Shown here: in pieces, positions 1-10,219 of the stretch
Numbering within the stretch: position 1 is the stretch's first letter
How the letters are laid out: every line of letters begins with the position of its first letter
DNA from: Alphaproteobacteria bacterium MarineAlpha12_Bin1
GTDB lineage: Bacteria > Pseudomonadota > Alphaproteobacteria > UBA6615
Assembly: GCA_002937505.1 (NCBI GenBank)
Contig: PTJY01000005.1
Coordinates: 1-64,000, forward strand
Length of the DNA: 64,000 bases
Reading direction: 5' to 3'
The notes under the pieces: generated by a model
What the model was told of the DNA's origin: nothing
Databases searched by the model: none
What the model saw: the letters and a program-made list of their open reading frames with translations, nothing else
Program-made: the position numbers and the translations under genes

Positions 1-32
1 AAACATCTGGCGATTCTCTTCCTCCAGAAAAG

Positions 33-770
33 ATGAAGGAAATACGTAACTTATACAACCAGGGTAAGTTTGAGGAGGCTTTGGTCTTAGCAACAGAGCT
101 GGATCAAATATCTTTTGACGATCCAAATGTACCTAATATGTATGCTGCGATAAATTTTGAACTGGGAAATTATGAAGTAGCAGTTAGCGCTTACCAAAGG
201 GCTATCGCTCTTAAACCAGACTGGGATCATGCTTATAGTAATCTGGCACTGGCTTTGCATAGGCTAGGCAAATATCAAGAATCTATTACGGCGTGTAAAG
301 AAGCGCTTGAGCTCAACCCCAACTTTGCTGAAGCACATAATAACCTTGGAATTAATTTAAACACACTTCGCAAGCATGAAGAGGCCATCGCAAGCTACGA
401 AAAAGCTATTCACTACCAGCCTGATTTTTATATGGCACACTATAACCTTGGTAATGCCATCAATTTGTCGGGGGATAGTGAAGGGGCAATCGTTCACTTT
501 AAGAAGGCAATCGAACTGAATCCAAACTATATTGATGCCCATAGCAATTTGGGAGTTGCGCTATTAACTCTTGGTCGGTATGAGGAAGCAGATAAAAGTT
601 TTAGTAAGGCTATTAAACTTAATCCTAATCACGTTGCTGCTGTTTCAGGTAAGGCGAGAGTGCTTCTTCGATCGGGCAGAGTTAAAGAGGGCCTCTCGAT
701 GTTGGAAAGATCAGATGGTGCATTTAGATTTGATGTCGATCAGGGCATCAGTTTTAGAGGTGGAACTTAG
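33..770 (+). CDS. TPR-repeat protein
   Basis: Successive TPR motifs (e.g. AYSNLALALHRLGKYQESITACKEALELNPNFAEAHNNLG). Confidence 0.85.
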   Translation: MKEIRNLYNQGKFEEALVLATELDQISFDDPNVPNMYAAINFELGNYEVAVSAYQRAIALKPDWDHAYSNLALALHRLGKYQESITACKEALELNPNFAEAHNNLGINLNTLRKHEEAIASYEKAIHYQPDFYMAHYNLGNAINLSGDSEGAIVHFKKAIELNPNYIDAHSNLGVALLTLGRYEEADKSFSKAIKLNPNHVAAVSGKARVLLRSGRVKEGLSMLERSDGAFRFDVDQGISFRGGT

Positions 771-772
771 TT

Positions 773-1378
773 TTGAAGAGAATTAGTCTAGAAAAAAAGG
801 GTGGTTATCCAAATTTTATAGGTGCTTGGTTTTTAGAGCCCCCTTCTTTATGTGATGAAATTGTTGATTTTTTTGAAAACAATCAGGAAAAACAAAAAGC
901 TGGTAAATTGGCTAATGGAACTCAGGACGATAATGTTAAGAAAACGACTGATATCACGATATATCCTTATGAAACGAAACTAGAAACACATAATTCGATT
1001 AATAAATATATTGAAAGTTTATACGATTGTTACGTTGATTATCTTGCTACGTGGCCTTTTCTGAAAGTTATTTTACCCAGTGTAGATATTGGTGCCTTTA
1101 ATATACAGCGTTATCATGAGGGAGAACATTATCAAGAAGTCCATACTGAAAGGTCATCAATGAATACACTTCATCGTGTTTTGGCCTGGATGACTTATCT
1201 TAATGATGTAGAGGATGGCGGATCAACCTCTTTTCATCATTATGATTTAGATGTAAAGCCGGAAAAGGGTAAAACCTTAATATGGCCGGCTGATTGGACA
1301 CATGCCCACTCTGGGAAGGTCTTAAATTCCGGTACAAAATATATAATAACGGGCTGGATGCATATTACAGATGGTTAA
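773..1378 (+). CDS. 2OG-Fe(II) oxygenase (prolyl 4-hydroxylase-like)
   Basis: HTERSSMNTLHRVLAWMTYLNDVEDGGSTSFHHYDLDVKPEKGKTLIWPADWTHAHSG matches the HxD/E...H...R/K-type double-stranded beta-helix core; starts 3 nt after the TPR gene. Confidence 0.8.
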   Translation: MKRISLEKKGGYPNFIGAWFLEPPSLCDEIVDFFENNQEKQKAGKLANGTQDDNVKKTTDITIYPYETKLETHNSINKYIESLYDCYVDYLATWPFLKVILPSVDIGAFNIQRYHEGEHYQEVHTERSSMNTLHRVLAWMTYLNDVEDGGSTSFHHYDLDVKPEKGKTLIWPADWTHAHSGKVLNSGTKYIITGWMHITDG

Positions 1379-1464
1379 AGCTGATTAGCATTATTAAATT
1401 TCAAGATATCTATTGCTAACGACTAGGAATTAAATTTTTATCGTCCGAAGTGGTTTAGTTTTCA

Positions 1465-3141
1465 TTAATTTGGCAGTAAGTCGAAAGAGATAATCACTCG
1501 CTCTCCGTCATTTTTTATGGGTATGGTGTAGTGGTACAAAGATGAAGGAAATAAAACAAGGTCTCCGGGTTTGGGGTGATGTCGGACTTTTGGGATATTT
1601 TCGTTAATTAAAACGTAGTTAGTACCGCGCAGTGACCACTCAATTGCGCCTTCATCTTTATTTTCGGATTCAACTAATTGTAAATAAAGCACCCCACTCA
1701 GCCATCCAGTAGGGTGTATATGTGGTCTCTGGAAACCATCTTTTAGGTTTCTAATCGACCAACCGTATAGCGAAATATTTTCGGGCCAGTTGTTTATAAA
1801 CCCACAGCTATTAGATTTATATTTTTCATAGTAGATCTCTATTTCATTCTTAATTATTTTTTCTAGGTCTAATATTACACCATGGCTATTATCAAATAAA
1901 TTTCCTGTAGTGTGAAATCCATTGTGGGATGATTTCTTTCTTTGAGACCAAACAACTTCCATCTTTTTTAATTCTTCAAGCAAATTATCGATTAAAAGTG
2001 GGGTGTTTTCTTCATGACGGCCCAACTCACTAAAACAGATAAAGTCTAGAGGGTTTTTACAAAACGGATGAATGTTTTCTTCATTTATTTGATTAAAAGT
2101 AAATGCGCTTATTGCTGCAACTTCTATATTATTTTTGTACTTATCGAGGTTACTTTCTATTCTTTCTTTAAATTCATTATACTTTCCCTGAGCATACAGA
2201 CATAGTAATGATTGAGCGTAAGAACTTGGAGACCCAGATTTATCAAAGGCTGCAAGTGCATCGTCATATTTTTTGAGCTGATAATAAACTAAACCAATAG
2301 CATGATTAATTGTTGATAAATTAGGGTCGACCTTTAAAGCATGATGTAAATATTTAAGGGCAGATTCAGTATCTTCATTTTCTGAATATATAACCCCTAG
2401 AGAGTAAAACCAGGAGGCGACATCCGGTTTAAGCTTAATTGCACGCTGATAACTTTCGATTGCCTCAGCTGATTGATTTTTAGTGCTTAGAATTTTCCCT
2501 AAATTAGCATGTATATGCGGGTCATTAGGATTAATCTGAAGGGCTTGATTATAAATTTCAATGGCCCCCTCAAAATCACCTTCTTCGTATAGCAGAACCC
2601 CAAGGTTGTTGTATGCTAATGTGTAATCTTTACTATGCTTAATTGCTAGCTGGTAGCTGTCTTTTGCAGCTGCCCTTTGATTTTCTGCTCGATAGCAAGC
2701 ACCGAGATTATTGTATGCTCTTTCATTATCAGGCGTTAATTCTATTACTCGCTTAAAAACCTCTATAGCAGTTTTATAATTATGATTTTCCTGTAAGGCT
2801 GTGCCAAGGTTAATATGTGCCGCTACATAGCTTGGGTTAAGATTAACAGCTTGTTGATAATTTTTTATTGCTCTCGAAATATCACCCTTTTCTTTATAAG
2901 CAACGCCTATGTTATTGTAGGCTTCCGCATCCATAGGTTTGAGATCAATAGCTTTTTTATAATGTTCAATAGCAATATTAAAACGACCCAAGCCAATATT
3001 TGAAGCAGCCAAAATATTAAGTAGATTATTATCCTGAGAAAATTCTTTTATTAGGTCATCGCCCTGCTGAATCACCTGTTCAAACTGACGCTGGCTGTAA
3101 AGAGAATGGAGAGTGGATAGCTTTTCCTTGGATAAAATCAT
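1465..3141 (-). CDS. TPR protein fused to C-terminal 2OG-Fe(II) oxygenase domain
   Basis: About 9 TPR units, then C-terminal RPHIHPTGWLSGVLYLQLVES...PKPGDLVLFPSSLYHYTIPI...RVIISFDLLPN. Confidence 0.8.
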   Translation of the reverse strand: MILSKEKLSTLHSLYSQRQFEQVIQQGDDLIKEFSQDNNLLNILAASNIGLGRFNIAIEHYKKAIDLKPMDAEAYNNIGVAYKEKGDISRAIKNYQQAVNLNPSYVAAHINLGTALQENHNYKTAIEVFKRVIELTPDNERAYNNLGACYRAENQRAAAKDSYQLAIKHSKDYTLAYNNLGVLLYEEGDFEGAIEIYNQALQINPNDPHIHANLGKILSTKNQSAEAIESYQRAIKLKPDVASWFYSLGVIYSENEDTESALKYLHHALKVDPNLSTINHAIGLVYYQLKKYDDALAAFDKSGSPSSYAQSLLCLYAQGKYNEFKERIESNLDKYKNNIEVAAISAFTFNQINEENIHPFCKNPLDFICFSELGRHEENTPLLIDNLLEELKKMEVVWSQRKKSSHNGFHTTGNLFDNSHGVILDLEKIIKNEIEIYYEKYKSNSCGFINNWPENISLYGWSIRNLKDGFQRPHIHPTGWLSGVLYLQLVESENKDEGAIEWSLRGTNYVLINENIPKVRHHPKPGDLVLFPSSLYHYTIPIKNDGERVIISFDLLPN

Positions 3142-3309
3142 TAAGCATACCTAAACGCTTTTGATAGATTAATAGTTTGAGAACAGCTATATAAAATTAA
3201 CATATATTTTGATTTGATAAACTGTTTTTTAGTTAAACATATAAAGTTGTCTATATCTATATATTGCAAGTTTGTTTGTTAAATAATACCAATATCATTA
3301 ATTTTGTAA

Positions 3310-3393
3310 GGAGAGTTAATAGAGTGGTTAATTTTTCTGGCTAGCAAACTGGTATCCGTGATAACCGGCCTCGGGTTCGAATTCCAATATTTT
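3310..3393 (+). pseudogene. Degenerate tRNA-Ser-like sequence
   Basis: ggagagttaatagagtggttaat...ctagcaaactgg...cctcgggttcgaattcc aligns along its length with the intact tRNA-Ser at 4314-4403 (D-arm AGAGTGGTT, T-arm GGTTCGAAT), but the acceptor 3' half is lost and the anticodon stem does not pair. Confidence 0.5.
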
Positions 3394-3534
3394 TAGTTTA
3401 TTTATTGCTATAGTTTTTCTTTTTACGATCATACTGTGTATTTCGCTCGAGTCGGATAAAATAATAAAACATAACCATCTTGAAGCAGAGAAGTAGACAA
3501 ACTATCTAAAATATAAATTGAAGGCGTAAATTAA

Positions 3535-4245
3535 ATGAATACGGAAGATAAAACTAATATTAACTCTGTAGAAAATTTTCAAATCATTCCTATTATGCCG
3601 GAAGCAATGGCTGTTTTTCAGATAGATAAGGAAAAACATCAAGAATTTAAATCAAAAATAGAACATCTTATGGATACTGCGGATGATAAATATAGAAGAG
3701 ATGTTCCAGACGGCGACAAAAGAGAATTTCTATGTAATAACAGATTTCAAAATGTATTATTAGATTTTCCGGAGTTAAAAGAACTCCATTCAATACTAAA
3801 AGAATCAGCCCTTAATTTTATCAAAAAGTGTGGTTTTATTTGTGATGAAGTTATCATCACAGACGCATGGGTTAATAAATATAGACTTGGTTCTACTCTG
3901 CCAGTTCATAGACATGCAAACTCATATATTTCAGGTAATTATTTCGTAAATTACGATAAATCAATTAATTCTCCATTAACTTTGACCAACGACAGAGTTG
4001 TCACAAGTCAAGCGCCCACTTTAAAACTTCAGCCGGACGATGAAAAAACTCCCTATAATAGAAATACATATGAAATCATATGTGAAGAGAGCACAGTGCT
4101 ACTATGGAAAAGTCATATACTTCATGGGTATTCAAAACCAGAAATAGGAGATAATCGTTTGACATTGAGTTTTAACATCATGCCAAAAGTGATGGGTGTC
4201 GGAGAACAGTTTTCATACGCTGTCGACGAGAATTCTAGAGTATAG
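3535..4245 (+). CDS. 2OG-Fe(II) oxygenase family protein (TIGR02466-like)
   Basis: LPVHRHANSYISGNYFVNY...VLLWKSHILHGYSKPEIGDNRLTLSFNIMP. Confidence 0.7.
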   Translation: MNTEDKTNINSVENFQIIPIMPEAMAVFQIDKEKHQEFKSKIEHLMDTADDKYRRDVPDGDKREFLCNNRFQNVLLDFPELKELHSILKESALNFIKKCGFICDEVIITDAWVNKYRLGSTLPVHRHANSYISGNYFVNYDKSINSPLTLTNDRVVTSQAPTLKLQPDDEKTPYNRNTYEIICEESTVLLWKSHILHGYSKPEIGDNRLTLSFNIMPKVMGVGEQFSYAVDENSRV

Positions 4246-4313
4246 TCAAATTAATGACATCCGTGTCTTGTAAGATTCTCTATTCGATAATACCAAGAGC
4301 TATGATGTAATAA

Positions 4314-4403
<90 letters not shown>

Positions 4404-4458
4404 CATATTAACCTTTGCTTTCTGAAGAAAACATTGGTACGAAGAGTGTTAACAATGG

Positions 4459-4486
4459 TTGACAGGGGTGACGGGCGGCGTATAGT
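4459..4486 (+). promoter_or_regulatory. Sigma70-type promoter upstream of rplU
   Basis: TTGACA - 16 nt - TATAGT. Confidence 0.7.
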
Positions 4487-4604
4487 CCGGGTTTCATGAA
4501 TTAGACCATTTCTTATGGTTTCTTCTGCGTTTATTTCTTTATGAATTTGATTGTACTGATCTTTTATTTTACTTCGGTATGATTTTTATTTTGGGTTGAG
4601 CGGC

Positions 4605-5243
4605 ATGTATGCAGTTATTAAAACAGGCGGAAAACAATACCGTGTAAAAAACGGTGATATTATCGAAGTCGAAAAACTCACGGCTGATGCTGGGAGTACC
4701 ATTTCATTATCTCCGGTGCTGATGTTTAACGATGATAAATCAAGCAAAGTTGGAACACCAATACTTGAGGGCGCAGTTGTTAGTGCGGAGGTGCTTGAGC
4801 AAACCCGTGGCGATAAGATTATCGTATTTAAGAAAAAACGCCGCAAAGGTTACAGGCGCACTATTGGACATCGTCAGGATTTTACCCTTCTTAAGATCAC
4901 GGATGTTGCAGGAAAATCTAAGGCAAAACCCGAACGTGTCAGTAAAGAAGCGTCAGATGCTGAACAAGATAAGAAAGGGGCAGCTAAACCTAAGGCTAGC
5001 AAGAGAAAAACAGCGACCGCTAGAACAGCTAAACCAGAAGATGTAAAGTCCGCTGAGAAGAAACCAACAGCAAAGAAAGCAGCGGCTAAGAAACCAGCGG
5101 CTAAGAAAGCAGCGACCAAGAAACCAGCGGCTAAGAAAGCAGCGACCAAGAAACCAGCGGCTAAGAAAGCAGCGACCAAGAAACCAGCGGCTAAGAAAGC
5201 AGCGACCAAGAAACCAGCAGCTAAAAGTACCGATAAGGAGTAA
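4605..5243 (+). CDS. rplU: 50S ribosomal protein L21 with long Lys/Ala/Pro-rich C-terminal extension
   Basis: [25 protein letters not shown]...[22 protein letters not shown]; upstream of rpmA. Confidence 0.95.
   Translation: MYAVIKTGGKQYRVKNGDIIEVEKLTADAGSTISLSPVLMFNDDKSSKVGTPILEGAVVSAEVLEQTRGDKIIVFKKKRRKGYRRTIGHRQDFTLLKITDVAGKSKAKPERVSKEASDAEQDKKGAAKPKASKRKTATARTAKPEDVKSAEKKPTAKKAAAKKPAAKKAATKKPAAKKAATKKPAAKKAATKKPAAKKAATKKPAAKSTDKE
5088..5223 (+). repeat. Tandem 30-bp repeat (four perfect copies plus partial) encoding [10 protein letters not shown]
   Basis: aagaaaccagcggctaagaaagcagcgacc repeated head-to-tail within rplU. Confidence 0.95.
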
Positions 5244-5249
5244 ATTGAT

Positions 5250-5507
5250 ATGGCTCATAAAAAAGCAGGGGGTAGTTCCCGAAATGGTAGAGACTCTGCG
5301 GGTCGGAGACTTGGTGTAAAAAAATATGGTGGTGAAAAAGTTATTCCTGGAAACATAATTGTGCGGCAAAGGGGAACTAAGTTTCACCCAGGCGACAACG
5401 TTGGCATTGGAAAAGACCACACTATTTTTGCTTTAGTTAATGGACAAGTTTCTTTTACTCGTGGAAGAAATGGACGTGCTTTTGTGTCGGTTTTGCCGCC
5501 ATCTTGA
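5250..5507 (+). CDS. rpmA: 50S ribosomal protein L27
   Basis: [29 protein letters not shown]. Confidence 0.97.
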   Translation: MAHKKAGGSSRNGRDSAGRRLGVKKYGGEKVIPGNIIVRQRGTKFHPGDNVGIGKDHTIFALVNGQVSFTRGRNGRAFVSVLPPS

Positions 5508-5537
5508 GAATGACTACCACGAAGTCGAATTAATTTC

Positions 5538-5568
5538 GGGAGGTTGGGAAACTAATCTCCCTTTTTTT
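5538..5568 (+). terminator. Rho-independent terminator after rpmA
   Basis: GGGAGGTT/AATCTCCC stem followed by TTTTTTT. Confidence 0.75.
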
Positions 5569-5582
5569 GGAGCTTAATTAGG

Positions 5583-6602
5583 ATGAAATTTCTTGATGAG
5601 GCGAAAGTGCATGTACAATCAGCGAGTGGGGGTAATGGCTGTGTATCTTTTCGCCGCGAAAAAAATATAGCATTTGGAGGTCCTAACGGTGGTGATGGAG
5701 GTAGGGGTGGTTCTGTTGTTCTTGAGTGTATTGGAGGTTTGAATACGTTAATAGACTATAGATATAGACAGCACTTTAAAGCTCAACGTGGCCTAGATGG
5801 AAAAGGTAGTAACTGCAGTGGGGCATCTGGCTCTGATGTTGTACTAAAGGTGCCTGTTGGAACCCAGGTATTTTCCGAAGACAAGAGTTCATTGCTAGCG
5901 GACTTGACAGCTGTTGGACAGAAAGTGGTGATAGCTACGGGTGGCGAAGGAGGGAGAGGTAACACACATTTTAAAACTTCTACCAATCAAGCCCCACGTC
6001 AGGCGGATCAGGGCCGGCCAGGAGAGGATGCCTGGCTTTGGCTAAGACTAAAATTAATTGCCGATGCTGGTTTGGTTGGTTTACCTAATGCTGGAAAGTC
6101 AACATTCTTATCGGCGATCAGTCGCGCAAAACCAAAAATTGCCGATTACCCATTTACAACCTTACATCCCATATTGGGAGTAGTAAAATCAGATGATCGA
6201 GAGTTTATTGTAGCTGATATACCTGGCCTAATTAAGGGAGCTAGCCAAGGTAAGGGCTTAGGAGATCGGTTTTTAGGCCATATAGAGCGATGTCGAGTGC
6301 TTCTACATTTAATTGATGCTACGCTTGGTGCTGATTCAGTTGTCGCGGCATATAAAGCTATTAGAGATGAGCTGAGGACTTACGGAGGTGGTTTGGCCGA
6401 AAAGCCTGAGATGTTAATCTTGAATAAACTAGATGCTATAAGTTCTGATGATGCAAAAAAAATAGTTTTGGCTCTAAGTGAAATTAGTAATCGAGAAGTA
6501 TTAACAATTTCTGCAGTAAGTGGAGCTGGCGTTACAATGGCTCTTCGCAAAACTCGAAATTATATAGAAACGAATGATAGAGATAGTTGTGAATCAAACT
6601 GA
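5583..6602 (+). CDS. obgE: GTPase ObgE/CgtA
   Basis: Obg domain, [19 protein letters not shown]. Confidence 0.96.
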   Translation: MKFLDEAKVHVQSASGGNGCVSFRREKNIAFGGPNGGDGGRGGSVVLECIGGLNTLIDYRYRQHFKAQRGLDGKGSNCSGASGSDVVLKVPVGTQVFSEDKSSLLADLTAVGQKVVIATGGEGGRGNTHFKTSTNQAPRQADQGRPGEDAWLWLRLKLIADAGLVGLPNAGKSTFLSAISRAKPKIADYPFTTLHPILGVVKSDDREFIVADIPGLIKGASQGKGLGDRFLGHIERCRVLLHLIDATLGADSVVAAYKAIRDELRTYGGGLAEKPEMLILNKLDAISSDDAKKIVLALSEISNREVLTISAVSGAGVTMALRKTRNYIETNDRDSCESN

Positions 6603-6652
6603 AGAGTTATTTGAAGAAAGTTTTACAAGAGTTCTAAGATAAGAGTTCTAAA

Positions 6653-7783
6653 ATGGTTGCATTGACAATAAGAGACAGTAAAAGATTAGTCATAAAAATT
6701 GGTTCTGCGTTATTAGTTGATGACGAGGGTAATCTCAAATCTCAATGGATTAATGCTTTGATCTCTGATGCAGTAGAAATGTACAATTCTGGAACAGAAA
6801 TAATTATAGTATCTTCAGGAGCTATTGCTATTGGTCGTCGAATACTCGGATTGTCGGGAGGGCCCCGCAATAGAGCTCTTAAACTTGAAGAAAGTCAGGC
6901 TTCGGCAGCTATTGGACAAGTTCGACTTGCTCATGCATGGCAGGAAGCGCTCGAAAAACATCATATTCGGGCAGCACAAGTTCTTTTAACTACCGAAGAT
7001 ACCGAGAATCGCCGGCGTTATTTGAATGCTCGTTCGACCATTACCACTCTATTAAGAATGGGTGTTATTCCTGTAATAAATGAGAATGATACAGTCGCCA
7101 CTGAAGAAATCAGGTTTGGTGATAATGATCGTCTAGCTGCTCGTGTTGCTCAGATGATTAGCGCTGACACCTGTGTGATTTTGACAGATATTGATGGATT
7201 ATATACTGCTGATCCGTTACTTGATCCAGACGCTAAACATATTTCTAGTGTTCATACAATTAATGACCAGTTAGAAGCTATGGCTGGGGCAACATCTAAT
7301 GAGGATGGCTCAGGAGGTATGGTTACAAAAATCGAGGCAGCTCGTATAACAATGCAAGCAGGCTGTAGAATGGCTATTGGTGATGGAAGGATACTTAATC
7401 CTTTAAAAGCATTTGGGAGTGATACCAAGTGCACTTGGTTTATCGCTCAAGGAGAACCACAGTCTGCTAGAAAGCTCTGGATAGCTGCCAGTTTAAATCC
7501 AGTTGGTACGATATTTGTAGATTCTGGGGCCGCTAAAGCATTAGTATCTGGGAAAAGCTTACTTCCGGCTGGAGTTTCAAAAATTGATGGCGTCTTTTTT
7601 AGGGGAGATCCAGTTATAGTTAGAGATGAAAGAAGTATAGAAATCGCTCGAGGACTTTCAGCATACTCTAGTGATGATGCTATTCGTATTCTGGGTCTTA
7701 AAAGTAGTGAGATTGAAAAAGTTTTAGGTTTTCGTGGTAGAGAAGAGATGATCCATCGTGATGACTTAGTGCTTACTCAATAG
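6653..7783 (+). CDS. proB: Glutamate 5-kinase
   Basis: RLVIKIGSALL, AAIGQVRLAHAWQ; PUA domain; followed by proA. Confidence 0.95.
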   Translation: MVALTIRDSKRLVIKIGSALLVDDEGNLKSQWINALISDAVEMYNSGTEIIIVSSGAIAIGRRILGLSGGPRNRALKLEESQASAAIGQVRLAHAWQEALEKHHIRAAQVLLTTEDTENRRRYLNARSTITTLLRMGVIPVINENDTVATEEIRFGDNDRLAARVAQMISADTCVILTDIDGLYTADPLLDPDAKHISSVHTINDQLEAMAGATSNEDGSGGMVTKIEAARITMQAGCRMAIGDGRILNPLKAFGSDTKCTWFIAQGEPQSARKLWIAASLNPVGTIFVDSGAAKALVSGKSLLPAGVSKIDGVFFRGDPVIVRDERSIEIARGLSAYSSDDAIRILGLKSSEIEKVLGFRGREEMIHRDDLVLTQ

Positions 7784-7875
7784 GTGCTATTATTGTTTTA
7801 ATTTATCAATTTATTGGTATCAGTTTGGGTTTTTAGTAAGTTTTTAATATTAGCTAACTTGAAGATTAGAAGAAT

Positions 7876-9162
7876 ATGAATTTAAAAAATGAAACTGGTG
7901 AAGATCTTGAAATCGAGGGCATGATTTACGAAATGGGGTTAGCTGCTCGTAAAGCTGGCCGCATATTAGCAAGTGCGGGTAGTAAGGATAAAAATCAAGC
8001 AATAAAAGAAGCCTCTAAAAATATTTTAGAGCAAAAAAGTAGTATTTTAGTTGCAAATAAAAGAGACATAGAAACGGCTACAGAGAAAGGTCTGAGTGGT
8101 GCGCTAATCGATAGGCTTTTTCTTGATGATAAAAGAATAGAAGCGATGGCAAAGGGTTTAGTTGAAGTGGCGGAGCTTCCTGACCCAGTGGGAACAAAAC
8201 TAAGTGAATGGGATAGGCCCAATGGTTTAAAAATCTCCCGTGTCCGAGTTCCCCTTGGTGTTATTGGAATAATATACGAATCCCGTCCTAATGTCACAGC
8301 AGATGCGGGTGGGCTATGTCTAAAATCAGGTAATTCGGCAATCTTGAGAGGAGGTTCGGATACATTTAATACCTCCTCTCTTATTCTTAATTGTTTGAAA
8401 GAGGGGCTTGTTACTGTTGGTTTGCCACCGGAAGCACTTCAGGCTCCACAGACAACTGATCGTGCTGCGGTAGGTGCTATGTTGGCCATGAGTGAATTTA
8501 TTGACGTCATCGTACCACGTGGTGGAAAATCGCTTGTTGAGAGAGTACAGAGGGAGGCACGAATGCCTGTGTTTGCTCATCTTGAGGGTATCTGTCACAC
8601 CTATATACATGAAAACTCACAATCTGATATGGCTCGATCGATAGTGGTTAATGCAAAAATGAGAAGGACGGGTATTTGTGGAGCAACCGAAACCGTTCTA
8701 ATTGACAGAAATGCAGCTAATAATATGTTAAAGGAATTGACCAGTGATTTAATTAATAGTGGTTGTGAAGTTCGTGGTGATCTTGTTGCTAAATCACTTG
8801 ATGATCGAATATCATTAGCCTCTGATACAGATTGGACAACCGAATATTTAGACTCAATTATATCTATAAAGGTAGTTGATGGGGTTGAGGAAGCAATTAA
8901 TCATATAAATGACTACGGTTCTAACCATACTGATGCGATTATAACTGATGATAGGGATGTAGCGGATCACTTTCTTAACCAGGTAGATAGTGGAATTGTA
9001 ATGCATAACACATCCACACAGTTTGCTGACGGAGGTGAGTTTGGCATGGGAGCCGAAATAGGGATTTCCACAGGACGACTTCATGCCAGAGGCCCGGTGG
9101 GCGCAGAACAGTTAACAACATATAAATACGTCGTTAGTGGCGACGGACAGCTACGGCCCTAG
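7876..9162 (+). CDS. proA: Gamma-glutamyl phosphate reductase
   Basis: RVPLGVIGIIYESRPNVTADAGGLCLKSGN; EFGMGAEIGISTGRLHARGPVG. Confidence 0.96.
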   Translation: MNLKNETGEDLEIEGMIYEMGLAARKAGRILASAGSKDKNQAIKEASKNILEQKSSILVANKRDIETATEKGLSGALIDRLFLDDKRIEAMAKGLVEVAELPDPVGTKLSEWDRPNGLKISRVRVPLGVIGIIYESRPNVTADAGGLCLKSGNSAILRGGSDTFNTSSLILNCLKEGLVTVGLPPEALQAPQTTDRAAVGAMLAMSEFIDVIVPRGGKSLVERVQREARMPVFAHLEGICHTYIHENSQSDMARSIVVNAKMRRTGICGATETVLIDRNAANNMLKELTSDLINSGCEVRGDLVAKSLDDRISLASDTDWTTEYLDSIISIKVVDGVEEAINHINDYGSNHTDAIITDDRDVADHFLNQVDSGIVMHNTSTQFADGGEFGMGAEIGISTGRLHARGPVGAEQLTTYKYVVSGDGQLRP

Positions 9163-9164
9163 CA

Positions 9165-9770
9165 GTGAACAATAAGAAGCCGAATTTTTTTCGAGGTAAT
9201 CGTCAAAAGATTGGATTATTAGGTGGATCATTTAATCCGGCACATGAGGGTCATTTTTATATTAGTATTGAAGCCTTAAAACGATTACAGCTTGATGCAG
9301 TTTGGTGGCTAGTTACTCCACAGAATCCGCTTAAGTCTAAGTCAGAGACATTTCCAATACACCAGCGTGTTAGTTCTGCTAACAAGGTGGCTTGCCATCC
9401 TAGAATTCATGTTACCACTCTAGAGAGTCGGCTTGGTACAAACTATACTGTAGACACTTTGAGCCGTCTTAAGCAACAGCTTCCCATGACAAGATTTGTG
9501 TGGCTCATGGGGTCAGATAATTTAATGCAGATGCATTATTGGAAAAGATGGAATAAAATCTTTAATATTATTCCCATAGCGGTATTTGCTAGAGAAACAT
9601 ATGATTTTGGTGCTCTAGCAGGTATTGCTGCAAATAGATATAGCATGAACCGAGTACCTGCTGATCGAGTAGCTAATTTAGTTAACAGAGAACCTCCTGC
9701 TTGGACCTTTCTTCCACTCCGCTGGCATCCAGCAGCTTCTAGGGACATTCGTCAATCTGGCGAATGGTGA
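9165..9770 (+). CDS. nadD: Nicotinate-nucleotide adenylyltransferase
   Basis: IGLLGGSFNPAHEGHFYISIEALKRL. Confidence 0.92.
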   Translation: MNNKKPNFFRGNRQKIGLLGGSFNPAHEGHFYISIEALKRLQLDAVWWLVTPQNPLKSKSETFPIHQRVSSANKVACHPRIHVTTLESRLGTNYTVDTLSRLKQQLPMTRFVWLMGSDNLMQMHYWKRWNKIFNIIPIAVFARETYDFGALAGIAANRYSMNRVPADRVANLVNREPPAWTFLPLRWHPAASRDIRQSGEW

Positions 9771-9821
9771 CTAGAAAAACCAGAGTTTTTTGAATGCGTA
9801 TAGAAATAGGGATTAAAAAAT

Positions 9822-10208
9822 TTGACTAATTTTAAGAAAACTAAATCAAAAGTTGCAAATAAAATATTAAATGTAGTTAAGGAATCATTAGAAGCTGATA
9901 AAGCAAAAGATATTATTATCATAACTCTAGTAGGAAAAACCGATATAGCTGAAAATATGGTTATTGCTAGCGGCAGGTCTGCACGCCATGTAGACGCTAC
10001 TTCAGATCATTTAATAACTAATCTTAAAAACGCAGGTATTAAAGGTGTGGTCAGTGAAGGTAGAGAAAACAAAGACTGGGTTCTAATTGATACAGGTTAT
10101 GTAATAGTAAATATATTTAGACCTGAAGTCAGGGCTCATTATGACCTTGAAAAGCTTTGGGGCTCTGAGTCTTCAAATAAAAAATTTAAACAAGCCAACG
10201 CTCAATAA
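9822..10208 (+). CDS. rsfS: Ribosome silencing factor
   Basis: VIASGRSARHVDATSDHL...DWVLIDTGYVIVNIFRPEVRAHYDLEKLW. Confidence 0.93.
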   Translation: MTNFKKTKSKVANKILNVVKESLEADKAKDIIIITLVGKTDIAENMVIASGRSARHVDATSDHLITNLKNAGIKGVVSEGRENKDWVLIDTGYVIVNIFRPEVRAHYDLEKLWGSESSNKKFKQANAQ

Positions 10209-10219
10209 CGATCTTGGCT

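Noticed and set aside
4874-5209. Low-complexity antisense ORF ([15 protein letters not shown] repeats)
   Set aside because: Antisense artefact of the rplU 30-bp repeat.
5088-5223. CRISPR-like repeat array
   Set aside because: Contiguous in-frame tandem repeat without spacers, inside rplU.
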